This document shows positions 23,786 to 31,372 of a stretch of DNA of 37,651 bases, piece after piece. Position 1 is the stretch's first letter, and every line of letters begins with the position of its first letter. Under the pieces are notes generated by a model that saw nothing but the letters and a program-made list of their open reading frames with translations, was not told the DNA's origin and searched no databases. The stretch is taken from positions 1 through 37,651 of the forward strand of contig CAITZA010000140.1 in the NCBI GenBank assembly GCA_903896745.1, in the 5' to 3' direction. This stretch comes from an uncultured Desulfomonile sp. (GTDB lineage Bacteria; Desulfobacterota; Desulfomonilia; Desulfomonilales; Desulfomonilaceae). The position numbers and the translations under genes were made by a program.

Positions 23786-25384
23786 ATGAAAAATGAACAG
23801 GCCTTTTTCTCTGAGGCTTTAGGTTCAGGTTTGAACCTCTCTTTAACGGGTTTTGAAGAATATCTGAGGGATGAATCCAGGTTCGTCGGTTTCGCTACCG
23901 GTTTCATAAGAGCCAGACACGAAAACGATGTCATAACTTCAATAGCTCTTGCAAATCGCTTCCAGATACCGCTGACGGTTGTTTCAGGCAAAACATCCAT
24001 TACCGGGGCTTCAGCTCCTCATGGTGGAGTAATTCTCAGCGTGCGCGATTTAAACAATGTTGATGAAAATGATTTTAGCCTGGTTGGTCCCGGAGCCATC
24101 CTCAAGGACTACAAAAAACTTGTTGAATCAAAGGGCTTTTTTTATCCTCCAGACCCGACTTCAGAGGATTCATGCTGCATTGGCGGAACCATTGCATGTA
24201 ACGCGTCAGGCTCGCTGAGCTATCTTTACGGCCCTACCAGGGACTATATACAGGGACTCAGGGTAGTTTTGCCATCAGGAATAGTGCTGAATATTGCGCG
24301 AGGAGAGGTTTTTGCCGAAAACGGAGTCTTCAGACCCGAGGGAACTGATTCATCCGGTCGTCCCGTCACCGATTTAACAATTCCCGCGCCATCAATATCA
24401 CAGGCCCCATGGAGAATGGTGAAAAACGCCGCAGGTCTATTCTCCCAAGATAAAATGGACCTGATAGATCTCTTCATTGGTGGAGAAGGCGTGTTGGGTG
24501 TCATTGTTCAGGCCAGGACAAAATTACTCGCGAAGCGTTACCCTTACTTCGCTCTCATGATCTTTACACCGTCCAGAAAATCGACAGTAACGCTAGTGCG
24601 GACCCTGGACAGACTGAAGAAACTCTTCCATGACAGGTCTTGTTTGACCTCCGGAAATTCAGACCTGAATCAAGAGCCATTCCTCCCGGAAGATATTGGG
24701 GATTTGACAGATTTCAGCAAAATTTGTCCGTCCTGCATGGAATGGTTTGGCGCCTCGACTTCATCATTGCTTGGCGGAGATAGGGGCAAAAAGATCGAAC
24801 AATTTTACGGAGCGCTCTATGTGGAACAGGAATACAGCGATGATGAAGACATGTCAGACAAACTTACCCACTGGTCCAAACTCATAGATCTTTTTAACAT
24901 GTCAGATGAGCTTGGCCCGATGCAAACTGAAGCAGCGCTTGATGAAAAACATTTAAGGGCGCTCAGGCAAGACCGCATCAGGATTCCGGAAAGACTCAAC
25001 GAATTGATAAAACCAGGGCTTAGAAAAATAGGGACCGACCTTTCGGTCTCCATGGAAAAATTGGACTTGCTAATGAAACTATATGATGAAAAATTGCCCA
25101 AGGGTATCTCCTATATTTTTGGACATATCGGAAACGCGCATCTCCACGCAAACATCGTGGCGCGCAACCCTGATGAAATAAAACAGTTTACTGAGCTCCA
25201 CCAGGAACTTGCCAGACATGTTTGCTCCATCGGAGGCAGTGTTTCCGGAGAACACGGCATTGGAAAACTCAAGAAAGAACTTCTGAAAACCATGATCGGG
25301 GAACATGGAATCAATGAAATCAGGAAAGTAAAAACAGCGCTTGACCCTTTTGGAATTTTGAACCCAGGAAACATGATTGACTGA
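23786..25384 (+). CDS. FAD-binding oxidoreductase, GlcD / D-lactate dehydrogenase type
   Basis: A 532-residue flavoprotein of the VAO/PCMH fold. The FAD domain shows SGKTSITGASAPHGGVILS (67-85) and PDPTSEDSCCIGGTIACNAS (122-141). The C-terminal substrate domain has the metal-binding GHIGNAHLH and ends with SGEHGIGKLK and DPFGILNPGN, as in glycolate oxidase GlcD and D-lactate dehydrogenases. It would oxidise a 2-hydroxy acid and pass electrons to a partner; no GlcE, GlcF or other Fe-S partner is adjacent. It starts 35 bases after the response regulator and may be transcribed with it, which could tie hydroxy-acid oxidation to the same signal. The substrate is not determinable from sequence. Confidence 0.78.
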   Translation: MKNEQAFFSEALGSGLNLSLTGFEEYLRDESRFVGFATGFIRARHENDVITSIALANRFQIPLTVVSGKTSITGASAPHGGVILSVRDLNNVDENDFSLVGPGAILKDYKKLVESKGFFYPPDPTSEDSCCIGGTIACNASGSLSYLYGPTRDYIQGLRVVLPSGIVLNIARGEVFAENGVFRPEGTDSSGRPVTDLTIPAPSISQAPWRMVKNAAGLFSQDKMDLIDLFIGGEGVLGVIVQARTKLLAKRYPYFALMIFTPSRKSTVTLVRTLDRLKKLFHDRSCLTSGNSDLNQEPFLPEDIGDLTDFSKICPSCMEWFGASTSSLLGGDRGKKIEQFYGALYVEQEYSDDEDMSDKLTHWSKLIDLFNMSDELGPMQTEAALDEKHLRALRQDRIRIPERLNELIKPGLRKIGTDLSVSMEKLDLLMKLYDEKLPKGISYIFGHIGNAHLHANIVARNPDEIKQFTELHQELARHVCSIGGSVSGEHGIGKLKKELLKTMIGEHGINEIRKVKTALDPFGILNPGNMID

Positions 25385-25479
25385 AAAAGCCTCATCCGTA
25401 AGTATTCGCACAGGAATCAGTCAAGTCGAATGACATAATCATGCCAGCGTAATTCAAAGGTTGAATTGAGAGGTAGGAC

Positions 25480-26001
25480 ATGGCGAAAGGCCTTTTAATA
25501 GTCAACACCGGGGACGGCAAAGGCAAGACTACCGCCGCGCTAGGCCAGGTCTTCAGGGCCTTGGGGCACGGATTCAGGATTTGCGTTATTCAATTCATAA
25601 AAGGATCCTGGAAGTATGGGGAACTCGAAGCAGGGAAACAATTCCCGGATCAGCTCGAAATACACGTAATGGGAAGAGGTTTCACCTGGAAATCCGAAGA
25701 TATTGATAAAGATATCAAGGTTGCCCAAGAAGCATGGGATTTTGCCAAACAAGTCGTTTTATCCAATAAATATGACTTGATAGTGCTTGACGAGCTTACA
25801 TATCTGATAAGTTACGGCATGGTTGCTGAAGAAGAGGTGGTCAATTTCCTGAAGCTCAGGCCAGAAAAACTTCACGTCGTAGTGACGGGCCGCGGCGCCT
25901 CGCAATCGCTGATGGATGCAGCCGATCTGGTTACCGAGATGAAGGATATAAAGCATCCATTCGCCGCTGGGGTCAAGGCGCAACCAGGAATCGAATTTTG
26001 A
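25480..26001 (+). CDS. cobO: Cob(I)alamin adenosyltransferase, CobA/CobO/BtuR type
   Basis: A 173-residue cytoplasmic enzyme that transfers the adenosyl group of ATP to cob(I)alamin or corrinoid to form the coenzyme. Its P-loop GDGKGKTTAAL lies at residues 11-21, and further family motifs VIQFIKG, DLIVLDELTY and VVVTGRGA are present. Length is usual for the BtuR family. AGAGGTAGGAC before the ATG is a good ribosome site. The gene stands 95 bases after the flavoprotein. No cobalamin riboswitch pattern was recognised in the upstream gap, and no other corrinoid gene is in the window. Confidence 0.9.
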   Translation: MAKGLLIVNTGDGKGKTTAALGQVFRALGHGFRICVIQFIKGSWKYGELEAGKQFPDQLEIHVMGRGFTWKSEDIDKDIKVAQEAWDFAKQVVLSNKYDLIVLDELTYLISYGMVAEEEVVNFLKLRPEKLHVVVTGRGASQSLMDAADLVTEMKDIKHPFAAGVKAQPGIEF

Positions 26002-26008
26002 TATGCCC

Positions 26009-26037
26009 AAAAAAAAGTAGCCCGTTCGGAAACGGGC
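26009..26037 (-). terminator. Rho-independent terminator, minus strand
   Basis: On the minus strand a 7-bp GC-rich stem (GCCCGTT/AACGGGC) with a 4-base loop is followed by TAC and eight T. On the plus strand no T-run follows the hairpin, so it is not an efficient terminator for cobO. This orientation is what points to a leftward transcript. Confidence 0.75.
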
Positions 26038-26069
26038 CAAAGGAAGGATTAGGTTTGGTTTGTCGCTGG
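26009..26069 (-). ncRNA. Candidate small regulatory RNA, about 60 nt
   Basis: A promoter on the minus strand (-35 at 26104-26099, -10 at 26081-26076) predicts transcription from about 26069. The transcript would run through an unstructured CU-rich segment, with CCUUCCUUU as its core, into a strong hairpin (GCCCGTT, loop TCCG, AACGGGC; 26037-26020) and a U8 tract (26016-26009). The CU-rich segment is complementary to Shine-Dalgarno-like sequence (AAGGAAGG), a common design in small RNAs that block translation. No reading frame with a ribosome site fits. This is a prediction from three aligned signals, without expression evidence. Confidence 0.45.
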
Positions 26070-26075
26070 AAATGG

Positions 26076-26104
26076 AATCAATCATTTTATGAACAAGTTG
26101 TCAA
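26076..26104 (-). promoter_or_regulatory. Candidate promoter for the small RNA
   Basis: A perfect TTGACA -35 (26104-26099), a 17-base spacer and TTGATT as -10 (26081-26076), preceded by TGA as a TGn extension. The -10 itself is weak, so strength depends on the good -35 and the extension. Confidence 0.45.
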
Positions 26105-26217
26105 GTTTTTTTAAATCAAAATATCTTTATTTATAACTCAGTTTATAGCTTCATTTTGCAACTAACTATAACAACTATACATATTCTAACGTATTTATTT
26201 TGAAACATTTCCGGATT

Positions 26218-26252
26218 GCGCGGTTGCAACCGCGCCAGTGAGCGCGTATACT
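26218..26252 (+). promoter_or_regulatory. Promoter with an 18-bp palindrome centred on the -35
   Basis: GCGCGGTTGCAACCGCGC (26218-26235) is a perfect palindrome whose centre supplies the -35 hexamer TTGCAA (26224-26229). A 17-base spacer leads to TATACT (26247-26252). The spacer contains a second inverted pair, CGCGC and GCGCG. A repressor bound to the palindrome would cover the -35, so this may be an operator for the gene at 26328. Confidence 0.55.
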
Positions 26253-26327
26253 ATCAGAGGTTATGATTCGTAATCTTGAATGAATAGGTTTTTCTGGAAG
26301 AACCTTAAACTGGCACAGGAGATTCAA

Positions 26328-26615
26328 ATGACAAGAATGATAGTTTTAGCTGCAAGCCTGGTATTGCTTTTGACGTCTGCAGGTTTTGCCAAAAGCTCCT
26401 CAGACATGTTCGGCGGCACAACGACCAAATCGAAGTCAACGAGCGGTGTGACCAACAAGAGTTCCGGCCCAAAATCGGGAAATGTTCAACCTGGCTCTCT
26501 TTCGGGTACAAAGAATCAATCCAAGCCCAAGAAGGCCAAAGCGACGGTAGGCGGTCCGTCAAAAAAGGGCGCAACAGATCCGTTAAGCGGTAAGTCGGGC
26601 TCAAAGACTCGTTAG
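26328..26615 (+). CDS. Small basic secreted protein, low complexity, unknown function
   Basis: A 95-residue precursor. AGGAG lies 7 bases before the ATG at 26328, which also begins a clean signal peptide (MTRMIVLAASLVLLLTSAGFA); an in-frame extension to 26280 has no ribosome site and is rejected. The mature part is only about 75 residues, with many Ser, Lys, Gly and Thr (SKSTSG, KSSGPKSG, KPKKAKATVGGPSKKG), strongly basic, and probably disordered. Such proteins can bind peptidoglycan, lipopolysaccharide or nucleic acid, but no family is recognised. It has its own palindrome-controlled promoter and lies 68 bases upstream of the phosphatase gene. Confidence 0.65.
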   Translation: MTRMIVLAASLVLLLTSAGFAKSSSDMFGGTTTKSKSTSGVTNKSSGPKSGNVQPGSLSGTKNQSKPKKAKATVGGPSKKGATDPLSGKSGSKTR

Positions 26616-26683
26616 ATCCTGACAATTAATCTTAATTCCAAAGAGATACATTAAGGTATTTATCAAGAGCAAGGTTTTGATAA

Positions 26684-27949
26684 ATGGTAGATAATGCGTT
26701 CTGCCATAGAGATATGAATGAACCTGTGTTGAGTGATGTTTTTGAGGCGCTTGGGTTCATGGTAATGGAACCGTTAGGTTCTTCACGCTACAGGCTCATC
26801 GGTAAGGCGCCCGACTGGTTCTCCGGAATTTTTGGAGCCAAGTCTCTGGAAGGTAATGAAATAGGTCTGGAGAATATATCCCCGTTTACAGAGCATTTTG
26901 GTCCTGTTGCTGAGCAGTTCTGGTCGGAAGGGGACGCTGAACCACTCAAATCCGGAGCGTGGGTAGAAATCGACGAAAAGGGTGATGAAGTAAACCTGGA
27001 GCTTGTGGCGATGAACCTCAAGGGCAAACCGGTAATGCTTCTTCAGTTGCTGGGTCGGGATCATGCAGAGAAGAGGGAGTTGCTTCAGCGCTTTCGCGAA
27101 AAGGGCCTGGATTACGAGATTCTCTTCAAGACCCAGCGCGCATTGCGCATTGCTCACGATTTGCTCTTGGTCAAACAGAGAAAACTGAAGGAAGATCTTG
27201 CGGCGGCGGCAGAGATTCAGCGGCGCTTTCTTCCCAGGGACATGCCGCATACCCGTAATGTTAGGCTGGCTTTCAAGTTCAGACCATGCTCGTCAATTGC
27301 CGGCGATATGTTTAACGTTGTTGAGCTCGATGAGGACAACATAGCCATATACATTCTGGACGTAAGTGGCCATGGCGCTCCTGCAGCCATGATGGCGGTT
27401 TCTGTTTGTCAAATGCTACAGCTTCATTCGGGTCTCATTTTAAGACCCCAGCCACACGACCCCAATGCCAGATCCATTGTGTCACCCAATGAAGTTCTTG
27501 ACAACCTTGACCTGGAATTTCCAATAGAACGTTTTGACAAATATTTCACAATGTTTTATGCAGTTCTTAATTGTAATGAACATTTGCTGACTTACAGCAA
27601 CGCAGGTCATCCGTTGCCAATTATTGTCCACAGGGATGGAGCGTTGGGTGTTCTGGACAAGGGTGGAACGATAATTGGACTAGGAGGTTTGATTCCGTTT
27701 GAACAGGGACAGGCTCACCTGGAAGCAGGGGACAAGATTTTGCTCTACAGCGATGGTGTGACAGAGCTCGAAAATGGAAATGGTGAAGCTTACGGAATGG
27801 AACGTCTGCAGCAGGCGCTTGTTGAACATCACTCCCAGCCGGTGGATCAACTCCTAGATTCCATTCAGAATCATTTGACCAATTTTCTGGGGAATGCCAA
27901 ACCTCAGGATGACATCAGCCTTCTTGGGCTCGAAATTACAGGCGACTGA
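26684..27949 (+). CDS. SpoIIE/RsbU-type serine phosphatase with N-terminal PAS-like sensor domain
   Basis: A 421-residue soluble protein phosphatase. Residues 15-125 look like a PAS-type sensory domain (FMVMEPLGSSRYRLIG, then PDWFSGIFG). A coiled-coil (about 128-185) with the RsbU-type AAEIQRRFLP motif (175-184) joins it to the PPM phosphatase domain. Metal-binding aspartates are intact: Asp208 in GDMF, Asp226 in LDVSGHG, Asp357 in SDGVTE and Asp409-410 in QDDISLL, so the enzyme should be active. Members dephosphorylate STAS anti-anti-sigma proteins or other Ser-phosphorylated partners; no STAS or RsbW gene is nearby. Its neighbours are a coiled-coil protein, an OmpA-domain membrane protein and, converging, a Ras-like GTPase. 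AAGG precedes the ATG by about 9 bases. Confidence 0.85.
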   Translation: MVDNAFCHRDMNEPVLSDVFEALGFMVMEPLGSSRYRLIGKAPDWFSGIFGAKSLEGNEIGLENISPFTEHFGPVAEQFWSEGDAEPLKSGAWVEIDEKGDEVNLELVAMNLKGKPVMLLQLLGRDHAEKRELLQRFREKGLDYEILFKTQRALRIAHDLLLVKQRKLKEDLAAAAEIQRRFLPRDMPHTRNVRLAFKFRPCSSIAGDMFNVVELDEDNIAIYILDVSGHGAPAAMMAVSVCQMLQLHSGLILRPQPHDPNARSIVSPNEVLDNLDLEFPIERFDKYFTMFYAVLNCNEHLLTYSNAGHPLPIIVHRDGALGVLDKGGTIIGLGGLIPFEQGQAHLEAGDKILLYSDGVTELENGNGEAYGMERLQQALVEHHSQPVDQLLDSIQNHLTNFLGNAKPQDDISLLGLEITGD

Positions 27950-28086
27950 GAAGTCCTCTTTCATTACGGCGTGACGAAATCCAATAGTTGATCATAAGAC
28001 TAATCCGTAGACAGACCAGTTCGATTTCAATAATTCGTTTAAAATTAAATATGTCATTTAATCCCCAATAGTTATGGAGATCTAAC

Positions 28087-28734
28087 ATGGAAGAAACATG
28101 GCAGGAAGGAATTGAGCCGCAGCCCGTGCAGAGGGTGCGACCGGCAACGGCCGATTTTTCAGGATCAGTATCGAGTCAGGCGTCTGTATTGGCAGGCGCA
28201 GGGAATGTCGAGAAAATAAGGGACATACTCTTCGGAACTCAAATGCGTGAATATGATAAGAGATTTAACAGGCTGGAAGATCGGATGCAGAAAGAGGTCA
28301 ACAGTCTAAAGGATGAGCTGTCAAGGAGTTTTGAATCATTAGAGAAATTCATGAAAAAAGAGTTTGAGCTATTAAATGAGCGTCTTGAAAAAGAACAGGA
28401 AGACAGAGCCTCAGCTACAAAGAAATTGAACGAGGAGTTGAAGGATACTTCAGCGAACATTGAAAGGAAGATACTCCAGACAGAAGACAAACTTAACAAG
28501 AGGTCGAGAGAGCTTCACGAGCAGATTCTGGATCAATCCAAGAGTCTATCTGATGAGATTCGCCAAAAACACGAAACCATATCGGAACTTCTGGACAAGG
28601 AAGCCCAGGAGCTGCGAACGGATAAAGTTGAAAGAGCAGACCTCTCAGAACTCCTTATGGAGATGGCCATGCGTTTAAGCAACAAGGTCGATAAAAATTT
28701 TAATCTTTCACCGAATGATCTTATGAATGAGTGA
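28087..28734 (+). CDS. Coiled-coil protein, partner of the downstream OmpA-domain protein
   Basis: A 215-residue cytoplasmic protein without membrane segments. A low-complexity N-terminus is followed by a short block, VEKIRDILFGTQMREYDKRF (about 41-60), that I associate with families found beside OmpA-domain proteins. A long, highly charged heptad coiled-coil runs from about 60 to 185, and a short acidic tail ends the protein. It probably forms an elongated dimer or filament adaptor (inference). TGGAG lies 8 bases before the ATG. Its stop overlaps the start of the OmpA gene by 8 bases (ATGAGTGA), so the two proteins are likely made in matched amounts. Confidence 0.75.
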   Translation: MEETWQEGIEPQPVQRVRPATADFSGSVSSQASVLAGAGNVEKIRDILFGTQMREYDKRFNRLEDRMQKEVNSLKDELSRSFESLEKFMKKEFELLNERLEKEQEDRASATKKLNEELKDTSANIERKILQTEDKLNKRSRELHEQILDQSKSLSDEIRQKHETISELLDKEAQELRTDKVERADLSELLMEMAMRLSNKVDKNFNLSPNDLMNE

Positions 28735-30883
28735 CAAGGCGCCCAAAACAGATTTTTCCGGGCAAGAGGCGTCAGAGACGAAGGTTGTGGAAGAAGAGAC
28801 GCTTGTGGAATTACGCCACTTGCTAATTGGTCCGGTTGAAGATCAAGTAGACAGGATTCAGGAGAGACTTGACGACACGGAGGTTCGTTCGAAAGAGGTT
28901 GGGAATATCCTCCCGAGAGCCATTGCCAAACGTTCTTCTGAAGATGACGCCCTGGCTTCCGCATTGAGTCCCACAATAGTGCATGCCTTAAGGTTTTCTA
29001 TCCGTCATAACCTGAAGTCTCTTGCGGACGCCTTGTTTCCTGTAATTGGACCAGCCATAAGAAAGGCCATTTCCGAAGCATTGAGAGGTATGGTTCAGTC
29101 CCTGAATGAGGCCATGGACAAAAGCTTTTCTCTCAAGGGACTTAAATGGCGCATCGAGGCCTACAGGACCGGGAAGTCCTTCTCGGAAATAATGCTGCTG
29201 CACAGCATAGTATATCGGGTTGAGCAACTTTTCCTGATACACAGAAAGACAGGGCTTCTGCTCAGGCATCTGGTTACGGACGAGACGGAATTCCAGGACG
29301 CCGATATGGTTTCCGGCATGCTCACTGCGATAAGGGATTTTGTGGCCGATTCTTTCCGGGTCGATGAGAGGGAGGGGCTTGAGAGCATACATGTTGGGGA
29401 ATTGAATGTTTGGATCGAACACGGTCCGGACGCAATCCTCGCTGTGGTAATAAGGGGAACCGCTCCAGCGGCTTTAAGGTCAGTCATGAAGGAGACCCTG
29501 GAAAAAGTTCATCTGGAATTCGGGGACTTGCTGGAATCTTTCGATGGGGACACAGGTTCGTTTGAGCCAACAACGCCGATTCTTGAAAAGTGTCTTGTTT
29601 CACAATACAGGGAAGATAAGAAGAAAGCCTCCCCTTTGCTAGTTGCAGCTCTTGGTTTATTTGCTGTCGTATTGTCAACATGGATATGGTTCAGCCTGAA
29701 GGCTCATTTTAGGTGGCTGGATCTATTGACGGCATTGAATGGCGCCGAAGGTATTGTCATCACACGAGCGGAAAGAGACGACGGGAACTATGTAATAAGA
29801 GGATTGCGAGACAGCCTTGCGTTAAATCCGGTTGATCTGGTGATCCAGGCGGGAATAGATCCGGAACAGGTAACTTTTTACTGGACTCCTTATCAGGCTT
29901 TAAGTGATACGATTGGCCAAAAGAGAGCTGTCATGGTGTTGGGGCCTCCGGATTCCGTAAAGTTAACTCTGCGCCAAGGCATTTTGACCGCTGAGGGAGA
30001 ATCCTCTGCGGAATGGCTTGCTGAGGCTCAAAAGACAGCCAAGACCATAGCAGGTATTTCCGTATTCGATACTAGCGGACTGAAGATCACCGATAAGGAG
30101 CAAATCCAGGCTTTTCAGGATTATTTGCGAAGGCTTAGAATGGAAAAAGGAATAGTGATCACTTCTTCAGGGATTGAAAATGGAAAATTTTTTATTGCAG
30201 GCCTTCTTGATCCCTTGGCGGCCAAGCCCTCTGAAATACTTCCTTCAACTAAACTTCACGAATCAAATGTCACCCTCAGTTGGGAGCCATATCAGTCGGG
30301 CGACATTTCGATAATCCTGAAGAGGGCAATGAAATCTCTAACTCCGCCAAAAACAATCAACCTGGAGGTCAGGGATGACTGTCTTGTTGTTTCAGGGGCA
30401 GCCTCCAATGATTGGCTGGTCGAGATGAGGAGATGGATCAGAACCATGCCCGGCAACCCCTGTCTGGATGATGACAAGGTGGTTAATCTTGATATTGTGG
30501 CCATGAACAATTTGAGGGAGTCAATTGAGTCTGAAAACATTTTGTTTGTAGCTGATACTGTGACTCCAGCTAGGGGCCAGTTGGAAAACATGGAAAAAAT
30601 AGCCCAGGAAATTAGAGAATTAACGGATTTGTCGAAGAAACTGAGCAGCCCGGTAAGGATCGTGATAGTTGGCCATACTGACAGATCGGGTTCTGAAGAG
30701 AGAAACAAGAAACTTAGTCAGTTCAGGGCAGACCGTATATTTGAATTTTTTCTTTCGAGAGGTATTCAGTCCAATGTATTTTCGCTAGAGGCTGTCGGGC
30801 CGACACAACCATATACAACTGAAAATTCCGAACCGGGTAGAGAAAAAAACAGAAGAGTGTCCTTCAGGATATCAAGTCTGTGA
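28727..30883 (+). CDS. Inner-membrane OmpA-domain protein with large cytoplasmic domain and duplicated BON-like region
   Basis: A 718-residue, single-pass membrane protein. Residues 25-290 form a cytoplasmic helical domain with the blocks VEELR-like LVELRHLLIGP and ALFPVIGPAIRKAISEALRG (102-121). One TM helix (302-324) follows. The periplasmic part has two copies of a roughly 100-residue unit (342-446 and 475-575): each starts GIVIT, has WxPYQ, and ends in a BON-like V-x-L-x-V/L-x-x-G-x-L stretch followed by WL. The C-terminus (600-718) is an OmpA/MotB peptidoglycan-binding domain with GHTDRSGSEERNKKLSQFRA. It thus links a cytoplasmic signalling side to the cell wall. It overlaps the coiled-coil gene and converges with the PAS/GTPase pair. 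Confidence 0.83.
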   Translation: MSDKAPKTDFSGQEASETKVVEEETLVELRHLLIGPVEDQVDRIQERLDDTEVRSKEVGNILPRAIAKRSSEDDALASALSPTIVHALRFSIRHNLKSLADALFPVIGPAIRKAISEALRGMVQSLNEAMDKSFSLKGLKWRIEAYRTGKSFSEIMLLHSIVYRVEQLFLIHRKTGLLLRHLVTDETEFQDADMVSGMLTAIRDFVADSFRVDEREGLESIHVGELNVWIEHGPDAILAVVIRGTAPAALRSVMKETLEKVHLEFGDLLESFDGDTGSFEPTTPILEKCLVSQYREDKKKASPLLVAALGLFAVVLSTWIWFSLKAHFRWLDLLTALNGAEGIVITRAERDDGNYVIRGLRDSLALNPVDLVIQAGIDPEQVTFYWTPYQALSDTIGQKRAVMVLGPPDSVKLTLRQGILTAEGESSAEWLAEAQKTAKTIAGISVFDTSGLKITDKEQIQAFQDYLRRLRMEKGIVITSSGIENGKFFIAGLLDPLAAKPSEILPSTKLHESNVTLSWEPYQSGDISIILKRAMKSLTPPKTINLEVRDDCLVVSGAASNDWLVEMRRWIRTMPGNPCLDDDKVVNLDIVAMNNLRESIESENILFVADTVTPARGQLENMEKIAQEIRELTDLSKKLSSPVRIVIVGHTDRSGSEERNKKLSQFRADRIFEFFLSRGIQSNVFSLEAVGPTQPYTTENSEPGREKNRRVSFRISSL

Positions 30884-30926
30884 AAACTCAACAACAGATC
30901 GTCAGAAAACTTCTTGAAATACGTTC

Positions 30927-31355
30927 CTAAATCTTGTCATCCGGCTTTGAGTCCCTGATTGTCAGGAGCGCCTGCTGAAGCAGCTTTTTTGTTTCTATCA
31001 ATTGCTCACGGCACAGAAAAAGTTCATTTCCACTTTGTTGCATGGATTGGATCCGTCTCGCTTGGTTTGTTACATCCAGGAGTATGACGCATATTCCATT
31101 CGGTGTCACCGAAGATAAAACATTGGCATATAAGTTGTCGCCAAGGCTTACATACTCAAAAAATACCGTTTCGTTTTCCCTGAACATACCGTCCTGCACA
31201 AAAGCCAGACGATCTTCGACTGATTCTCCTGTCCCAAGCGTTCCCAGGCCGTAGTAAGTGAGATCGCCTCCTGACGAAATCAGGTTGTTATCCTTGTCCA
31301 GAAACAGATACGCTAACCTTCTTCTGTTAACAAGGTGGCTCAGGAGAATGTTCAC
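30927..31355 (-). CDS. Small PAS-like sensory protein with C-terminal coiled-coil
   Basis: 142 residues. The N-terminal 100 resemble a PAS-type fold: LAYLFLDKDNNLISSGGDL, a loop rich in Gly (LGTLGTGESV), then the strands ETVFFEYVSLGDNLYANVLS and GICVILLDVTNQ. Residues 105-135 form a helix or coiled-coil with leucine heptads (REQLIETKKLLQQALLTI). It is transcribed with the GTPase (17-base gap; GTG start at 31355, weak ribosome site), so it may be the regulator or effector of that GTPase in place of the Roadblock-type partners usual for MglA-like GTPases (inference). It converges with the OmpA-domain gene, leaving only 43 bases between stops. Confidence 0.68.
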   Translation of the reverse strand: MNILLSHLVNRRRLAYLFLDKDNNLISSGGDLTYYGLGTLGTGESVEDRLAFVQDGMFRENETVFFEYVSLGDNLYANVLSSVTPNGICVILLDVTNQARRIQSMQQSGNELFLCREQLIETKKLLQQALLTIRDSKPDDKI

Positions 31356-31372
31356 AACTGCAATAGGCAGGT

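Larger units (their letters stand above)
26002..26327. other. Intergenic region holding a candidate small RNA and a palindromic promoter
   Basis: There is no gene between the cobO stop and the small secreted protein. The left third carries a minus-strand promoter, short transcript and terminator (see 26009-26104). The centre is AT-rich with nothing recognisable. The right end has an 18-base perfect palindrome merged with a rightward promoter (26218-26252). Confidence 0.6.

Noticed and set aside
25385-25479. Cobalamin riboswitch before the adenosyltransferase gene
   Set aside because: The gap is only 95 bases and shows no B12-box-like sequence or matching stems.
26020-26037. Hairpin after cobO as a plus-strand terminator
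   Set aside because: On the plus strand it is followed by CAAAGGAAGG, not a T-run. The T-run exists only on the minus strand.
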